Shown piece after piece: positions 1 through 7,996 of a stretch of 64,000 bases of DNA; positions within the stretch are counted from its first letter, which is position 1, and each line of letters opens with the position of its first letter. The position numbers and the translations under genes were made by a program. Source of the DNA: an uncultured Desulfatitalea sp. (GTDB lineage: Bacteria; Desulfobacterota; Desulfobacteria; Desulfobacterales; Desulfosarcinaceae). Below the pieces are notes generated by a model. That model was not told where the DNA came from and searched no databases. It was given only the letters and a program-made list of their open reading frames with translations. Where the stretch lies: contig CALMNL010000004.1 of assembly GCA_937868765.1 (NCBI GenBank), positions 446,749 to 510,748 of the forward strand, in the 5' to 3' direction.

Positions 1-1
1 C

Positions 2-79
2 ACGCGCATTCCAACCCGTCTGGTCGTGGTCAGCACCCGCGGCAACATCCTTCAGGAGCGCAAGGTCGTGGCCGCATAA
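2..79 (+). CDS. C-terminal end of an unidentified protein (partial)
   Basis: An open frame enters from the left edge and ends at TAA (77-79). It gives 25 residues ending QERKVVAA. No start is visible and the fragment is too short to assign a family. The downstream ZIP gene starts about 107 bases later on the same strand. It could be a chance frame, since only the stop is seen. Confidence 0.35.
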   Translation, partial: TRIPTRLVVVSTRGNILQERKVVAA

Positions 80-186
80 CCACGGTGCCCCGCCCCCGGT
101 GACGGCATCGCTCCCGCTTGACGCCGATGGCCGGAATCTCTATTAGTGGATCCACATTCGGCATCCACCACCACCGGGGAGGGTTC

Positions 187-975
187 ATGAGCACCATCGG
201 GTTAGGCTTGTTGGCGAGTCTTTTGGCCGGGCTAGCCTCCGGTGTGGGCGCCTTGCCCATCCTTTTTTTCAAGCAGATTCCGGCGCGCATGGTCAATGTC
301 ATGCTGGGAGGGGCCGCCGGTGTGATGCTGGCCGCCACCTCCTTCTCCCTGGTGGTGCCCGGCATCGAATACGGCAACGCGGTCTGGCCGGGCCTGGGGG
401 TCTATGTGGTCATCGTCGGCATGCTCGCCGGCGCGGTTTTCCTGGACCGCGTGGACAACTGGCTGCCCCACGAACATTTCGCCATGCGCAAAGAGGGCAC
501 CACCAGCACCGGCAAGGAAGGCCCGGACTCCCACCTTAAGAGAATCTGGCTGTTCATCTTTGCCATCACCATCCACAACTTTCCCGAAGGACTGGCGGTA
601 GGAGTAGGCTTCGGCACCGGCGACGTAGGCGGCGGTACCAGCCTGGCCATCGGCATCGGCATCCAGAACATGCCCGAGGGTCTGGCCGTGGCCCTCCCTT
701 TGCTCGGCCTGGGGTACAGCCGCACCAAGGCCATCGGCTATGCGGCCCTCACCGGACTGGTGGAACCCATCGGCGGCCTGTTCGGGGTCGGCGCCGTCAC
801 CCTCTTCAGCCAGGTGCTGCCCTTCGGCCTGGCCTTCGCGGCCGGTGCCATGCTGTTCGTGATCAGCGACGAAATCATTCCCGAAACCCATTCCAAAGGG
901 AGATCCCGCAGCGCCACCTTCGGGGTCATGGTAGGTTTCGTGATCATGATGGCCCTGGACAATCTGCTGGGATGA
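187..975 (+). CDS. ZIP family divalent metal transporter
   Basis: Inner-membrane metal-ion permease of the ZIP family (GufA/ZupT-like), expected to import zinc or related divalent cations; 262 aa with about eight hydrophobic segments. The family signature is clear: HNFPEG at about residues 130-135 in TM4 and QNMPEG at about 160-165 in TM5, which supply the metal-binding His/Asn/Glu set, plus LVEP at about 191-194. A His-containing cytoplasmic loop (about 94-118) separates TM3 and TM4, as usual. I chose ATG 187 because GGGGAGGG sits just upstream; an in-frame ATG at 118 would add 23 unconserved-looking residues. The next genes form an ECF sigma/anti-sigma/Spy-like trio, so metal-stress control is a reasonable inference. 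Specificity for Zn, Fe, Mn or Ni cannot be read from the sequence. Confidence 0.9.
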   Translation: MSTIGLGLLASLLAGLASGVGALPILFFKQIPARMVNVMLGGAAGVMLAATSFSLVVPGIEYGNAVWPGLGVYVVIVGMLAGAVFLDRVDNWLPHEHFAMRKEGTTSTGKEGPDSHLKRIWLFIFAITIHNFPEGLAVGVGFGTGDVGGGTSLAIGIGIQNMPEGLAVALPLLGLGYSRTKAIGYAALTGLVEPIGGLFGVGAVTLFSQVLPFGLAFAAGAMLFVISDEIIPETHSKGRSRSATFGVMVGFVIMMALDNLLG

Positions 976-1065
976 TCTGGGCGGGTTGTAAACTATGAAT
1001 GCCCGACGCGCGTCTAAGCGGTTAAACCGGAGCCAAAAAGGCCCGAAGCGGATCAAAAAGGTGCA

Positions 1066-1689
1066 ATGAACCCCTACGACCTTTCGCATCGCCCTCGGGC
1101 CACCGGAAATGCCGAGCAGATCGTCCAGTGGGTCCGGCAGGCCCAGTCCGGCGACCGTGAGGCCTTCCATCGGCTGGCGGATCAATTTCAGGCGGAGATT
1201 TTTCGCATGATTTACTACCGCACACGGTCCAGGATGGATGCCGAGGACCTGACCCAGGATGTCTTTCTGCGGGCCTTCAAGTATATCGACCGGCTGGTGT
1301 CGCCGGAGCTTTTCCGCAGTTGGCTCTATCGCATCGCCGTGAACCGGGTGCGGGACCATCACCGCCGGCAGCGCATCAAGTCGATGTTCGGCCTGGTCTC
1401 CACGGACGACGAGGCGTTTCAAGAGACCGAAGAAATGGCCGTGCCGCCCGAAGCCACGCGCCAAATGGCACGGAGCCGATTCTGGGACCAGGTGCGTGAC
1501 ATCATGTCCCACCTGCCGCGCATGGAACGGGAGGTCTTCTACTTGCGCTTTTTCGACCAGCTCAGTATAAAAGAAATCACCGCTGCCATGCAAAAGAACG
1601 AAAGTACCGTGAAGACGCACTTGTACCGGGCCCTGAACAAGGTCAAAGCCGCTGCCGAAGCGGCCGGCCTGGGAGAGGATGATTTATGA
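1066..1689 (+). CDS. ECF-type RNA polymerase sigma factor
   Basis: Extracytoplasmic-function sigma-70 factor of 207 aa. Sigma region 2 lies at about residues 22-75 with the AEDLTQDVFLRAF core-binding signature. Sigma region 4 lies at about 150-197 with a helix-turn-helix containing LSIKEITAAM and STVKTHLYRAL. No region 3 is present, which defines the ECF class. The stop overlaps the start of the anti-sigma gene (ATGA at 1686), so the two are translationally coupled. Presumed to be held inactive by that membrane protein until an envelope signal releases it. The order sigma, anti-sigma, periplasmic Spy-like sensor resembles cnrYXH-type metal-response systems, but the target genes are unknown. 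Confidence 0.93.
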   Translation: MNPYDLSHRPRATGNAEQIVQWVRQAQSGDREAFHRLADQFQAEIFRMIYYRTRSRMDAEDLTQDVFLRAFKYIDRLVSPELFRSWLYRIAVNRVRDHHRRQRIKSMFGLVSTDDEAFQETEEMAVPPEATRQMARSRFWDQVRDIMSHLPRMEREVFYLRFFDQLSIKEITAAMQKNESTVKTHLYRALNKVKAAAEAAGLGEDDL

Positions 1690-2225
1690 ACAGCGAACAT
1701 CTCATCCACGATGAACTGCTTGTGGCCGTGGTGGATGCCGCCGACCTGGCCGCGGAAAAACGGGCCCACCTGGCCGCCTGCCCTGTCTGCACCAATGCCC
1801 GTGCGCGCCTGGAGGAGCGTTTCGTGCGCCTGGGCCGCATGGCCCATAAAATGGCGCCGGCACCGGCGCGGCCTTTCCGGCTGCCCACGGAAACATCGGC
1901 TGCATCCGGGTTTCGCTTCAAACCTTTGTGGGTCATGGGCTTGGCTGCGGCCATGCTGCTGGCCATGCTCATGGGCCGGTCCCTGGGCCCCGATTTCTGG
2001 CGCGGGCCGGTCCCCGTCCCCACGGCCGCCATGCTGGAAGAGGATCGACGGCTGACCGAAGCCGTGGATGCGCTGGTCGAGGATGCCCTGCCGCCCGCCT
2101 TCCAGCACCTGGCCTCCCTGGATGAAGAAGATATCCAGGTGTCACCGGACATCGATGACGATCTGCTCGATTGGGTGGTGCCGCCCATCGAAGAAAACAA
2201 CGACGCCTCAACCTTGAAGGGATGA
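1686..2225 (+). CDS. membrane anti-sigma factor (zinc-finger type)
   Basis: 179 aa. An N-terminal cytoplasmic segment carries His28-x3-Cys32-x2-Cys35 (HLAACPVC), the pattern of ZAS-type anti-sigma domains. A single transmembrane helix follows at about residues 81-97, then an acidic periplasmic tail rich in Asp/Glu. The start overlaps the sigma gene stop by four bases, typical of sigma/anti-sigma pairs. It probably binds the preceding sigma factor and holds it at the membrane. The acidic C-terminal half could be a metal or partner-binding surface; that is speculative. The periplasmic Spy-like protein begins five bases after this gene. Confidence 0.8.
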   Translation: MNSEHLIHDELLVAVVDAADLAAEKRAHLAACPVCTNARARLEERFVRLGRMAHKMAPAPARPFRLPTETSAASGFRFKPLWVMGLAAAMLLAMLMGRSLGPDFWRGPVPVPTAAMLEEDRRLTEAVDALVEDALPPAFQHLASLDEEDIQVSPDIDDDLLDWVVPPIEENNDASTLKG

Positions 2226-2229
2226 TTTC

Positions 2230-2643
2230 ATGTTCACGTATGCACGCGGATGGGCGCTGGTATTGATCATGCTGTTGGCGGCCGCAACGGTCCAGGCCCA
2301 GGAGGCGCCGGCCGGACGCTGGTGGCACAACAAACAGGTGGCCGGCCAGTTGCAGCTCAGCCCCGGCGAGATCCAGCAACTGGAGCGCGCCTACGAGGAT
2401 TCACGCCTGAAGATGATCCGTTTGAAAAGCCAGGTGGAGTCCGAGCAGTTCAAACTGCAGACCATGGTGGAAAAACGCAACGTGGACGACGGCGCCATCC
2501 GGGCCCAGCATCGCGCCCTGGAACAGGCGCGCTCCCAACTGGCCGATGAACGATTCGCCTTTTTCGTGGAAGTGCGCCAGATCATCGGCCCCGACCGCTT
2601 CCAACGCCTGTTGGATATGGCACCCAAGGGTCGCCGAAATTAG
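2230..2643 (+). CDS. Spy/CpxP/CnrX-like periplasmic protein
   Basis: 137 aa with an N-terminal signal peptide (hydrophobic core about residues 8-20, likely cleavage near VQAQ-EA). The mature part is helical: a short LQLSPGEIQQLE segment followed by long amphipathic helices, the organisation of the LTxxQ/heavy-metal-resistance family that includes Spy, CpxP, ZraP and CnrX. It starts five bases after the anti-sigma gene, so it is almost certainly co-transcribed. Within the family such proteins are either chaperones or metal-sensing regulators of the partner anti-sigma; the position favours the latter, by inference. It has few His/Cys candidates for a metal site, which argues for caution about direct metal binding. 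Confidence 0.75.
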   Translation: MFTYARGWALVLIMLLAAATVQAQEAPAGRWWHNKQVAGQLQLSPGEIQQLERAYEDSRLKMIRLKSQVESEQFKLQTMVEKRNVDDGAIRAQHRALEQARSQLADERFAFFVEVRQIIGPDRFQRLLDMAPKGRRN

Positions 2644-2684
2644 AGCTCAATCCAGCTTTCCCGCCACCGATCCGGATATGAAAC

Positions 2685-2735
2685 GCACTGCCTGACCGGC
2701 CTCCATGGCGTGCACGGCATAGGGCCAGGCAGTGC
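2685..2735. repeat. imperfect inverted repeat, 13-bp arms
   Basis: Arms GCACTGCCTGACC (2685-2697) and GGCCAGGCAGTGC (2723-2735) pair with one mismatch around a 25-base loop. It follows the Spy-like gene by about 40 bases and could be a transcription terminator or RNA-stabilising hairpin, though no T-run follows. The rest of 2644-2994 holds no recognisable gene. Confidence 0.4.
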
Positions 2736-2948
2736 GATGGTCATGACGGCCCCTTGGTGCAACGCTGTTGGGCGCAGGCCCCCCGGCAATGTTCATGATT
2801 ATCGAACGTCCTTTGCCATGCCTGAATAATGGGGCCGCCTGCTTTTTATCGTCAAGTCCCCAGGAATCCTTATCCGGCTTGGTTGACAAGGCCGGACAAC
2901 TCTTCTAAGGTGAAGTCCGGCGCATCGGACGACCCTGCGATATTCACC

Positions 2949-2965
2949 ACCGCCCCTGGGGCGGT
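2949..2965. promoter_or_regulatory. GC-rich palindrome before the ABM-domain gene
   Basis: ACCGCCCC-T-GGGGCGGT is a perfect 17-base palindrome about 30 bases before the ATG at 2995, just ahead of the AGGAGG ribosome-binding site. Its position suggests an operator or translational hairpin for the downstream gene. No regulator is assigned. Confidence 0.35.
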
Positions 2966-2994
2966 TCCCATAGACACACATCAGGAGGTTCATC

Positions 2995-3294
2995 ATGATT
3001 ACCGTCATCGCCAAGTTGCCGGTCCAGGAGGGCAAGGCCGAAGAGACCATCACCGAAATCAAAGCCTTGATGAAAAAAGTGGCCACCGAAGAGGGCACCC
3101 TGCTCTACAGCCTGAACCGCAAGAGTTCCGAGCCGAACGTCCTCATCTTCGTGGAGCGCTACAAGGACAAGGCCGCCCTGGCAGCCCATTCGGCGACACC
3201 TCACTTCAAGGAATTTTCAGGCAAACTGGCAACGGTGCTGGCCGGCAAGCCGGAGATCACCGTCCTGGAAGAGCTGGAGGTCGTCCTCCGTTAG
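2995..3294 (+). CDS. ABM-domain protein (putative quinol monooxygenase, YgiN-like)
   Basis: 99 aa, a single antibiotic-biosynthesis-monooxygenase (ABM) ferredoxin-like domain. Features seen: N-terminal strand MITVIAKLPV, the EEGTLLYSLNR segment, the FVERYKDKAALAAH helix region and a C-terminal ITVLEELEVVL strand. The length is typical for YgiN/YdhR-like dimeric enzymes, which act on quinols or quinone-like substrates without cofactor; some members have no known activity. A strong AGGAGG lies before ATG 2995. The acyl-CoA dehydrogenase gene follows after 67 bases on the same strand. A second, diverged ABM-domain protein is encoded at 20657-20965. Confidence 0.8.
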   Translation: MITVIAKLPVQEGKAEETITEIKALMKKVATEEGTLLYSLNRKSSEPNVLIFVERYKDKAALAAHSATPHFKEFSGKLATVLAGKPEITVLEELEVVLR

Positions 3295-3361
3295 CACGAT
3301 TATCCGGCCCGCCGCCTGCTCGCCGTGCGGCGGGCCGGAGCAACAAAAGGAGTATCGCGGC

Positions 3362-4525
3362 ATGGAGCATTTGCTTTCCAGGGAAGATCTCGACTTCCGG
3401 ACCCGCTGCCAGGCGTATGCCCAAGACCAGTTGCGGCCGCTGGCCAGGCAACTTGGCGAAATCGACGACGTGCCCGAGGCCTTGCGCGCCTCGCTGCGGG
3501 ATTCGGGCCTCTACGGCCCGCTCTACCCCAAGGCGTACGGCGGCCAGGGCCTGAGCGCCGTGCGCATCTGCCTGGCGCGCGAAGCCATGGCCGGCATCTT
3601 CGCGCCGGCCGACACCACCTACGCCATGCAGGGCCTGGGCGGCTACCCCATCGTGCTGGCCGGCAGCGAGGCGCAGAAGCAGAAGTATTTGCCCGACCTG
3701 GCCGCGGGCCGGCGCCTGACCACCTTCTGCCTCACCGAGCCCGAGGCCGGATCGGACGTTTCCGCCCTGCAGACCACGGCCGTGGCATCGGGCGACCACT
3801 TCGTCGTCAACGGCCGCAAGCGCTTCATCTCCAACGGCTACTCGGCCGATATGGGCATTCTCTTCGCCCGCACGCCCACCGCCGACAGACCCAACGCCAT
3901 CTCCGCCTTCATCGTGGAAAAAAGCATGGGCGGCTGGAACGTGGACAAACGCCTGGGACTGATGGCCAGCCACGACATCGTGGCCTTCGAGATCAAGGAT
4001 CTGCGCGTGCCCCGGCAGAACCTGCTGGGACCGGTGGGCGGCGGCTTCAAGCTGGCCATGCAGACCCTGGACCTGATGCGCATGTCGGTGGGTGCCGCGG
4101 CCCTGGGCATGGCCCAGACCGCCCTGGCCGAAAGCCTGCGCTACGCCCAGGCCCGGGTGCAGTTCAAGCAGCCCATCGTCGCCTTCCAGTCCACGGCCTT
4201 CAAACTGGCCGATATGGCCGTGGAGATCGAGGCGGCCCGGGGCCTGGTCTACCGCGCGGCCCTCAAGAAAGACCGCGGGGACGCCGATGCCTCCTACCAT
4301 TCGTCCATCGCCAAACTCTACGCCACCGAGGCGGCCTTCCGCTGCATCGACCAGGCCGTGCAGATCCATGGCGGCGTCGGCGTGCTCAGAGGTTCGACGG
4401 TGGAACGGCTCTACCGGGAGATCCGGCCCTTGCGGGTCTACGAGGGAACCACCGAGATCCAGAAGGTGATCATCGCCAATCACCTGCTCAAAGCGGAGAA
4501 GCAGAAAAAGGGGGCCGCGCCATGA
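3362..4525 (+). CDS. acyl-CoA dehydrogenase
   Basis: 387 aa, full-length FAD-dependent acyl-CoA dehydrogenase catalysing alpha,beta-desaturation of an acyl-CoA with electrons passed to ETF. Seen: the FAD/substrate-binding segment CLTEPEAGSD at about residues 123-132, the middle beta-domain, and the C-terminal four-helix domain with RVYEGTTEIQ, where the Glu at about 361 is in the position of the catalytic base of the short/medium-chain lineage. AAAAGGAG precedes ATG 3362. The stop overlaps the DUF1847 start (ATGA), indicating a shared transcript. No ETF genes are adjacent. Chain length or branched/aromatic substrate preference cannot be deduced. Confidence 0.93.
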   Translation: MEHLLSREDLDFRTRCQAYAQDQLRPLARQLGEIDDVPEALRASLRDSGLYGPLYPKAYGGQGLSAVRICLAREAMAGIFAPADTTYAMQGLGGYPIVLAGSEAQKQKYLPDLAAGRRLTTFCLTEPEAGSDVSALQTTAVASGDHFVVNGRKRFISNGYSADMGILFARTPTADRPNAISAFIVEKSMGGWNVDKRLGLMASHDIVAFEIKDLRVPRQNLLGPVGGGFKLAMQTLDLMRMSVGAAALGMAQTALAESLRYAQARVQFKQPIVAFQSTAFKLADMAVEIEAARGLVYRAALKKDRGDADASYHSSIAKLYATEAAFRCIDQAVQIHGGVGVLRGSTVERLYREIRPLRVYEGTTEIQKVIIANHLLKAEKQKKGAAP

Positions 4526-5232
4526 ACGACACCCCTCCAGCGCCGGCTGCTTGCGCGGCCTGTGCCATGCCCGCAGCCAAACGCATCTGCGTGCAGCCCA
4601 AAGGCACCGGCGGCAAGGGATGCCCCACCCTGGCCTGCCAGCGGTTGCTGGCCGAAGCCAACCAGGCCTATGCCGACCCGGCGGTGGCCGAATTCGCCCG
4701 CCAGGCCTCCCGCCAGGAAGCCGAAGGTTACGCCAATCGCCACGAGCGGCCTTACGTCATGCAGCCGGCCATGCCGCGCATCGAGGAGATCGGGGCCTTC
4801 GCCCGCAAGATGGGCTATCGCCGCCTGGGCCTGGCCTTCTGCATCGGTCTGGCCAGGGAGGCTGCGGTGGTCGAGCAAATCTTCCAGGGCCAGGGTTTCG
4901 AGATGGTATCGGTGGCCTGCAAGGCTGGCGGCACGCCCAAAGAGTTCATCGGCATCGGCGATGACGAGAAGATCTTCCAGGGCCGGCGCGAAGCCATGTG
5001 CAACCCCATCTTCCAGGCCACGCTGCTCAACCGCGAACAAACCGAGTTCAACATCCTGCTGGGACTGTGCGTGGGCCATGATTCGCTCTTTTTCAAGTAC
5101 GCCCAAGCCCCCACCACGGTGCTGGCCGTAAAGGACCGGGTCACCGGCCACAACCCGCTGGCCGCCGTATACCTGGCCGACTCTTACTACCGCAAGATCC
5201 GGCAATCGGGAAAAAATGGAAAACGCCCATAG
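4522..5232 (+). CDS. DUF1847 family metal-binding protein
   Basis: 236 aa. The N-terminal part is Cys-rich (CAACAMPAAKRIC, then GGKGCPTLAC), followed by a conserved domain with RRLGLAFCIGLAREA and the CVGHDSLFFKYAQAP region typical of DUF1847. The family is found mostly in anaerobes and has no established function; the Cys pattern suggests a bound metal or Fe-S cluster, which is inference. It overlaps the acyl-CoA dehydrogenase gene by four bases, so I start at ATG 4522. The nitronate-monooxygenase-like gene follows 42 bases later. The co-location with two flavoenzymes suggests a redox role, unproven. Confidence 0.75.
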   Translation: MNDTPPAPAACAACAMPAAKRICVQPKGTGGKGCPTLACQRLLAEANQAYADPAVAEFARQASRQEAEGYANRHERPYVMQPAMPRIEEIGAFARKMGYRRLGLAFCIGLAREAAVVEQIFQGQGFEMVSVACKAGGTPKEFIGIGDDEKIFQGRREAMCNPIFQATLLNREQTEFNILLGLCVGHDSLFFKYAQAPTTVLAVKDRVTGHNPLAAVYLADSYYRKIRQSGKNGKRP

Positions 5233-5274
5233 GCCACGAAGCGGCCCCAAACCCTGCAACCATCGGAGAAACCT

Positions 5275-6252
5275 ATGATCAAAACCCGAATTACCGAAAT
5301 GTTCGGCGTGGAGCGCCCCATCATCCAGGGGGGCTTGATGTGGATCGCCAGGGCCGAGCTGACCGCGGCCGTGGCCAATGCCGGCGGCATGGGCTTCATG
5401 ACTGCCCTGAGTTTCGGCGACCCCGAGGGGCTGCGGGCCGAAATCCGCAAGTGCCGCCGGATGACGCCCAAGCCCTTCGGCATCAACCTCACCTTTCTGC
5501 CCACCTTGCGGCCGCCCGATTATCCGGCCTTTATCCGGGTGTGCATCGAAGAAGGGATCAAGTTCATCGAAACCGCGGGCCGCAACCCCGAGCCCTACAT
5601 GGACCAGCTGAAGTCGGCCGGCATCAAAGTGATCCATAAATGCACCTCGGTGCGCCATGCCCTCAAGGCTGAGAAGATCGGCTGCGACGCCGTGAGCATC
5701 GACGGCTTCGAGGCCGCCGGCCACCCGGGCGAAGACGATGTCACCAGCTTGATCCTGGTGCCGCTCACCCGCGACGCCCTGAAGGTGCCCATCGTGGCCT
5801 CGGGTGGCTTCGCCGACGGCCGCGGCCTGGTGGCGGCCCTGGCCCTGGGCGCCGACGGCATGAACATGGGCACCCGCTTCGTAGCCACTCAGGAAGCGCC
5901 GGTGCACGAGAACGTGAAACAGGCCCTGGTCGCCCACGGCGAACTGGACACCCGCCTGATCATGCGCACCCTGCGCAACACCGAGCGGGTGCTGCACAAC
6001 CCCGTCGTGGACAAGGTGCTGGAGATCGAAAGCCGGGGCAACACCAAGATCGAGGAGATCGCCCCTTATGTCTCCGGCCTGGTGGGCAAGCAGAAAATGA
6101 TCGAAGAGGGCGACACCCAGGCCGCCATCTTCTCGGCCGGCCAGTGCATGGGCCTGATTCGGGATATCCCCACCTGCAAGGAGCTGCTGGACCGCATCAT
6201 GGCCGAGGCCGAGGCGATCGTAAAAGAAAAGTTGGGCCATATCTGCCGGTAG
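5275..6252 (+). CDS. nitronate monooxygenase / 2-nitropropane dioxygenase family flavoprotein
   Basis: 325 aa FMN-dependent TIM-barrel protein of the NMO/NPD family, which also includes FabK-like enoyl reductases. Seen: N-terminal RPIIQGGLMWIARAEL, the GAD-type substrate loop SIDGFEAAGHPGEDD at about residues 142-156, and the FMN phosphate-binding segment VPIVASGGFADGRG with GADGMNMGTRF at about 164-202. RBS GGAGAAACC precedes ATG 5275. In an anaerobe the monooxygenase activity may not be the real one; reduction of an enoyl or nitro substrate is possible. It closes the ABM / acyl-CoA dehydrogenase / DUF1847 gene group. Confidence 0.88.
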   Translation: MIKTRITEMFGVERPIIQGGLMWIARAELTAAVANAGGMGFMTALSFGDPEGLRAEIRKCRRMTPKPFGINLTFLPTLRPPDYPAFIRVCIEEGIKFIETAGRNPEPYMDQLKSAGIKVIHKCTSVRHALKAEKIGCDAVSIDGFEAAGHPGEDDVTSLILVPLTRDALKVPIVASGGFADGRGLVAALALGADGMNMGTRFVATQEAPVHENVKQALVAHGELDTRLIMRTLRNTERVLHNPVVDKVLEIESRGNTKIEEIAPYVSGLVGKQKMIEEGDTQAAIFSAGQCMGLIRDIPTCKELLDRIMAEAEAIVKEKLGHICR

Positions 6253-6383
6253 ATCAGGACGAGCGCCACTGCTTCTACCGGCATCACCCGTTCCGCAGCC
6301 AAGCGATTGGGGCGGATGGAGCGATGCGCTCCATCCGCATTCCCAGGCAGTTTAGGCCGGCGGGAAAACAATTCTTCGCAAGC

Positions 6384-6827
6384 CTACCGGGTCAAGGTGA
6401 GGATCGTGTAGGCCAGGATCAGGAGCGCCAGCAGCCCGACGGCCGCTGCCTCCCCATTGGTCAGGGTTCCCGCGCGGGTGGTGCCGTCCGCTTTGGCCAG
6501 GACCCGCTCCCGGTGTATCAGAAACCATGGAACCGCGGCACCGATGGCGATGAACAGGCCGAACAGCACCCAGAACCATACCCCGCGCATGGCCAGGCGG
6601 CGGGCTTCGAGAAACATCCACAGGATCGCGGCCAGGCCGATGCCGAGGATGTCCACCGTGATGGAACGGCTGGCCGGATTCTCCAGGGTCAGTTGCCAGA
6701 AGCGCACATTGCCCCCAATGATGTCCAGCCCCTGAAAAAGCTGCAGGTTGTTGCCCCAGCACCCCACCAGGGCCATCAGGCCGATGGCCCCATACACTGC
6801 ACACAGCATGTTTCGCGATATTTCCAT
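6384..6827 (-). CDS. DUF2834 family membrane protein
   Basis: 147 aa from the second in-frame ATG (6827), chosen because AGGAGG lies four bases upstream; an ATG at 6848 would add seven residues. Three or four hydrophobic helices are visible: about 8-26, 54-72, 81-98 and a C-terminal one. The VYGAIG start, the NPASRSITVDILG segment and the FIAIGAAVPWFLIHRE segment match the DUF2834 family of small inner-membrane proteins with no assigned function. It stands alone on the minus strand, preceded by a possible operator at 6892-6912. Confidence 0.7.
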   Translation of the reverse strand: MEISRNMLCAVYGAIGLMALVGCWGNNLQLFQGLDIIGGNVRFWQLTLENPASRSITVDILGIGLAAILWMFLEARRLAMRGVWFWVLFGLFIAIGAAVPWFLIHRERVLAKADGTTRAGTLTNGEAAAVGLLALLILAYTILTLTR

Positions 6828-6891
6828 GATTCCTCCTAAGCGTTCCATGGTCGTCCTTGGTTTTATTTTTTCTGGGCCATAGTACGCTATC

Positions 6892-6912
6892 AGGTAATAT
6901 TGTCCATTACCT
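6892..6912. promoter_or_regulatory. candidate operator AGGTAAT-N7-ATTACCT
   Basis: Perfect 7-bp inverted arms at 6892-6898 and 6906-6912 with a 7-base spacer, plus a further half site AGGTAA at 6916-6921. It lies 65-95 bases upstream of the DUF2834 start in the AT-rich promoter region. This is the usual geometry of a dimeric repressor site; no adjacent regulator gene identifies its owner. Confidence 0.45.
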
Positions 6913-7019
6913 ATAAGGTAAAATCCATGACGTCCATAAGTGCGCCGATACCGTTGGGACCATCGACCCTAGGCCGCAACCGCTCCCCCTGGCGCGCTGC
7001 AGCCAACGGGCAGCGGCGC

Positions 7020-7829
7020 TCAGCCTGGTGCAGACCGGTCCGGCGACCCGGTGGCCAGGGTCGCGGCGAGGTGGCGGCGGGCTTTGGATAAAATTTGGTC
7101 GACCCGCGGCGTATGCGGCAGGGCGGCGGCGATGTTGTCCAGGTAGCCGCGGTCGGCGATGGCGCGCAAGGTAGGCTGGAAATTGATGTCGAAGACCCAC
7201 CCCGCGTGCATCAGGAGGCGGTCGGTGGGGTTTTTGACCAGGCGGTAATTCACGGTCTCGCCGCGCATCAACGCCGCGTGGATTTGGTCGGTGGCGTCGT
7301 CGGACCTGGGCACCAGCACTTTGAAGAGCGCCTGATCCGCGGCGGCGATGTTCTCCATGATCACCCGGTAGATATCCAATTTATCCGCGTCCCGGACCAG
7401 CTTAAGAAAGAAGAGCGCCTCGGCGGACAGCGCCGGCGGCAGCGCCAGCTTGTTGTGGTGGTGAATCGCCTGGACGATGAGGCGGACCTCCGCGGCAGCG
7501 AAGGCCGCCAGCAGGCCGTTGGCCGAGACCACCGCCGCGCCCAGGTCGCCGTGGTCGGTGGAGGCGGCGTCGTTGAAGGTCCGGTAGCGCCGGAACTGTT
7601 CGAACCGGCCGGCGTCGTGAAGCAGGCCGATGGCCCGGGCGATCAGCAGCGGCCGGGGTTCGAGACCCAGCGCCCGGCCGATGAACACGATTTCGTCGGC
7701 CACGCGCAGGGAATGGCTGTATTTCTGATCGAAATGCCGGCGGGTCGTGTCGTCCGCAGGACCGAAGCTCTGGATATGCTTCAGCAGCCAGTCGTGCAGA
7801 TGGCAATAGATTTCCTCGTCGGTCTTCAC
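7020..7829 (-). CDS. HD-domain phosphohydrolase-like protein
   Basis: 269 aa. The N-terminal half carries an HD metal-dependent phosphohydrolase domain: His at about residue 39 (SHSLRVADE), the His71-Asp72 pair in IGLLHDAGRF, and a later HGDLG segment. The second half has LVRDADKLDIYRV, a common downstream Asp motif of this subgroup. The substrate is unknown; HD proteins hydrolyse nucleotides or cyclic dinucleotides. The start is GTG 7829 (CAC on the plus strand) with AGAGGA upstream. It is transcribed away from the Cpx-like module on its right and shares that intergenic region. Confidence 0.82.
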   Translation of the reverse strand: MKTDEEIYCHLHDWLLKHIQSFGPADDTTRRHFDQKYSHSLRVADEIVFIGRALGLEPRPLLIARAIGLLHDAGRFEQFRRYRTFNDAASTDHGDLGAAVVSANGLLAAFAAAEVRLIVQAIHHHNKLALPPALSAEALFFLKLVRDADKLDIYRVIMENIAAADQALFKVLVPRSDDATDQIHAALMRGETVNYRLVKNPTDRLLMHAGWVFDINFQPTLRAIADRGYLDNIAAALPHTPRVDQILSKARRHLAATLATGSPDRSAPG

Positions 7830-7996
7830 CTGGATTCCTCTCCGGGATTGGTTGGCGGCCCATCGACCCCGAGGGAATTTGCAAACGAAGCGACGTTTGT
7901 CAAGTCGCCGGCAGCCCCTGCCCCGGGATCACCCCGCGGCCCGACCCCACCTCGGGACCTTGGCCATGCCACGAGCTGGGTGAAACCAGTTTCATT

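Noticed and set aside
232-1620. Minus-strand frame spanning the ZIP transporter and sigma factor genes
   Set aside because: Overlaps two genes with strong family motifs and has none itself.
3325-4521. Alternative reading frame running through the acyl-CoA dehydrogenase into the DUF1847 gene
   Set aside because: The first part is an out-of-frame shadow; only the portion from ATG 4522 encodes a recognisable protein.
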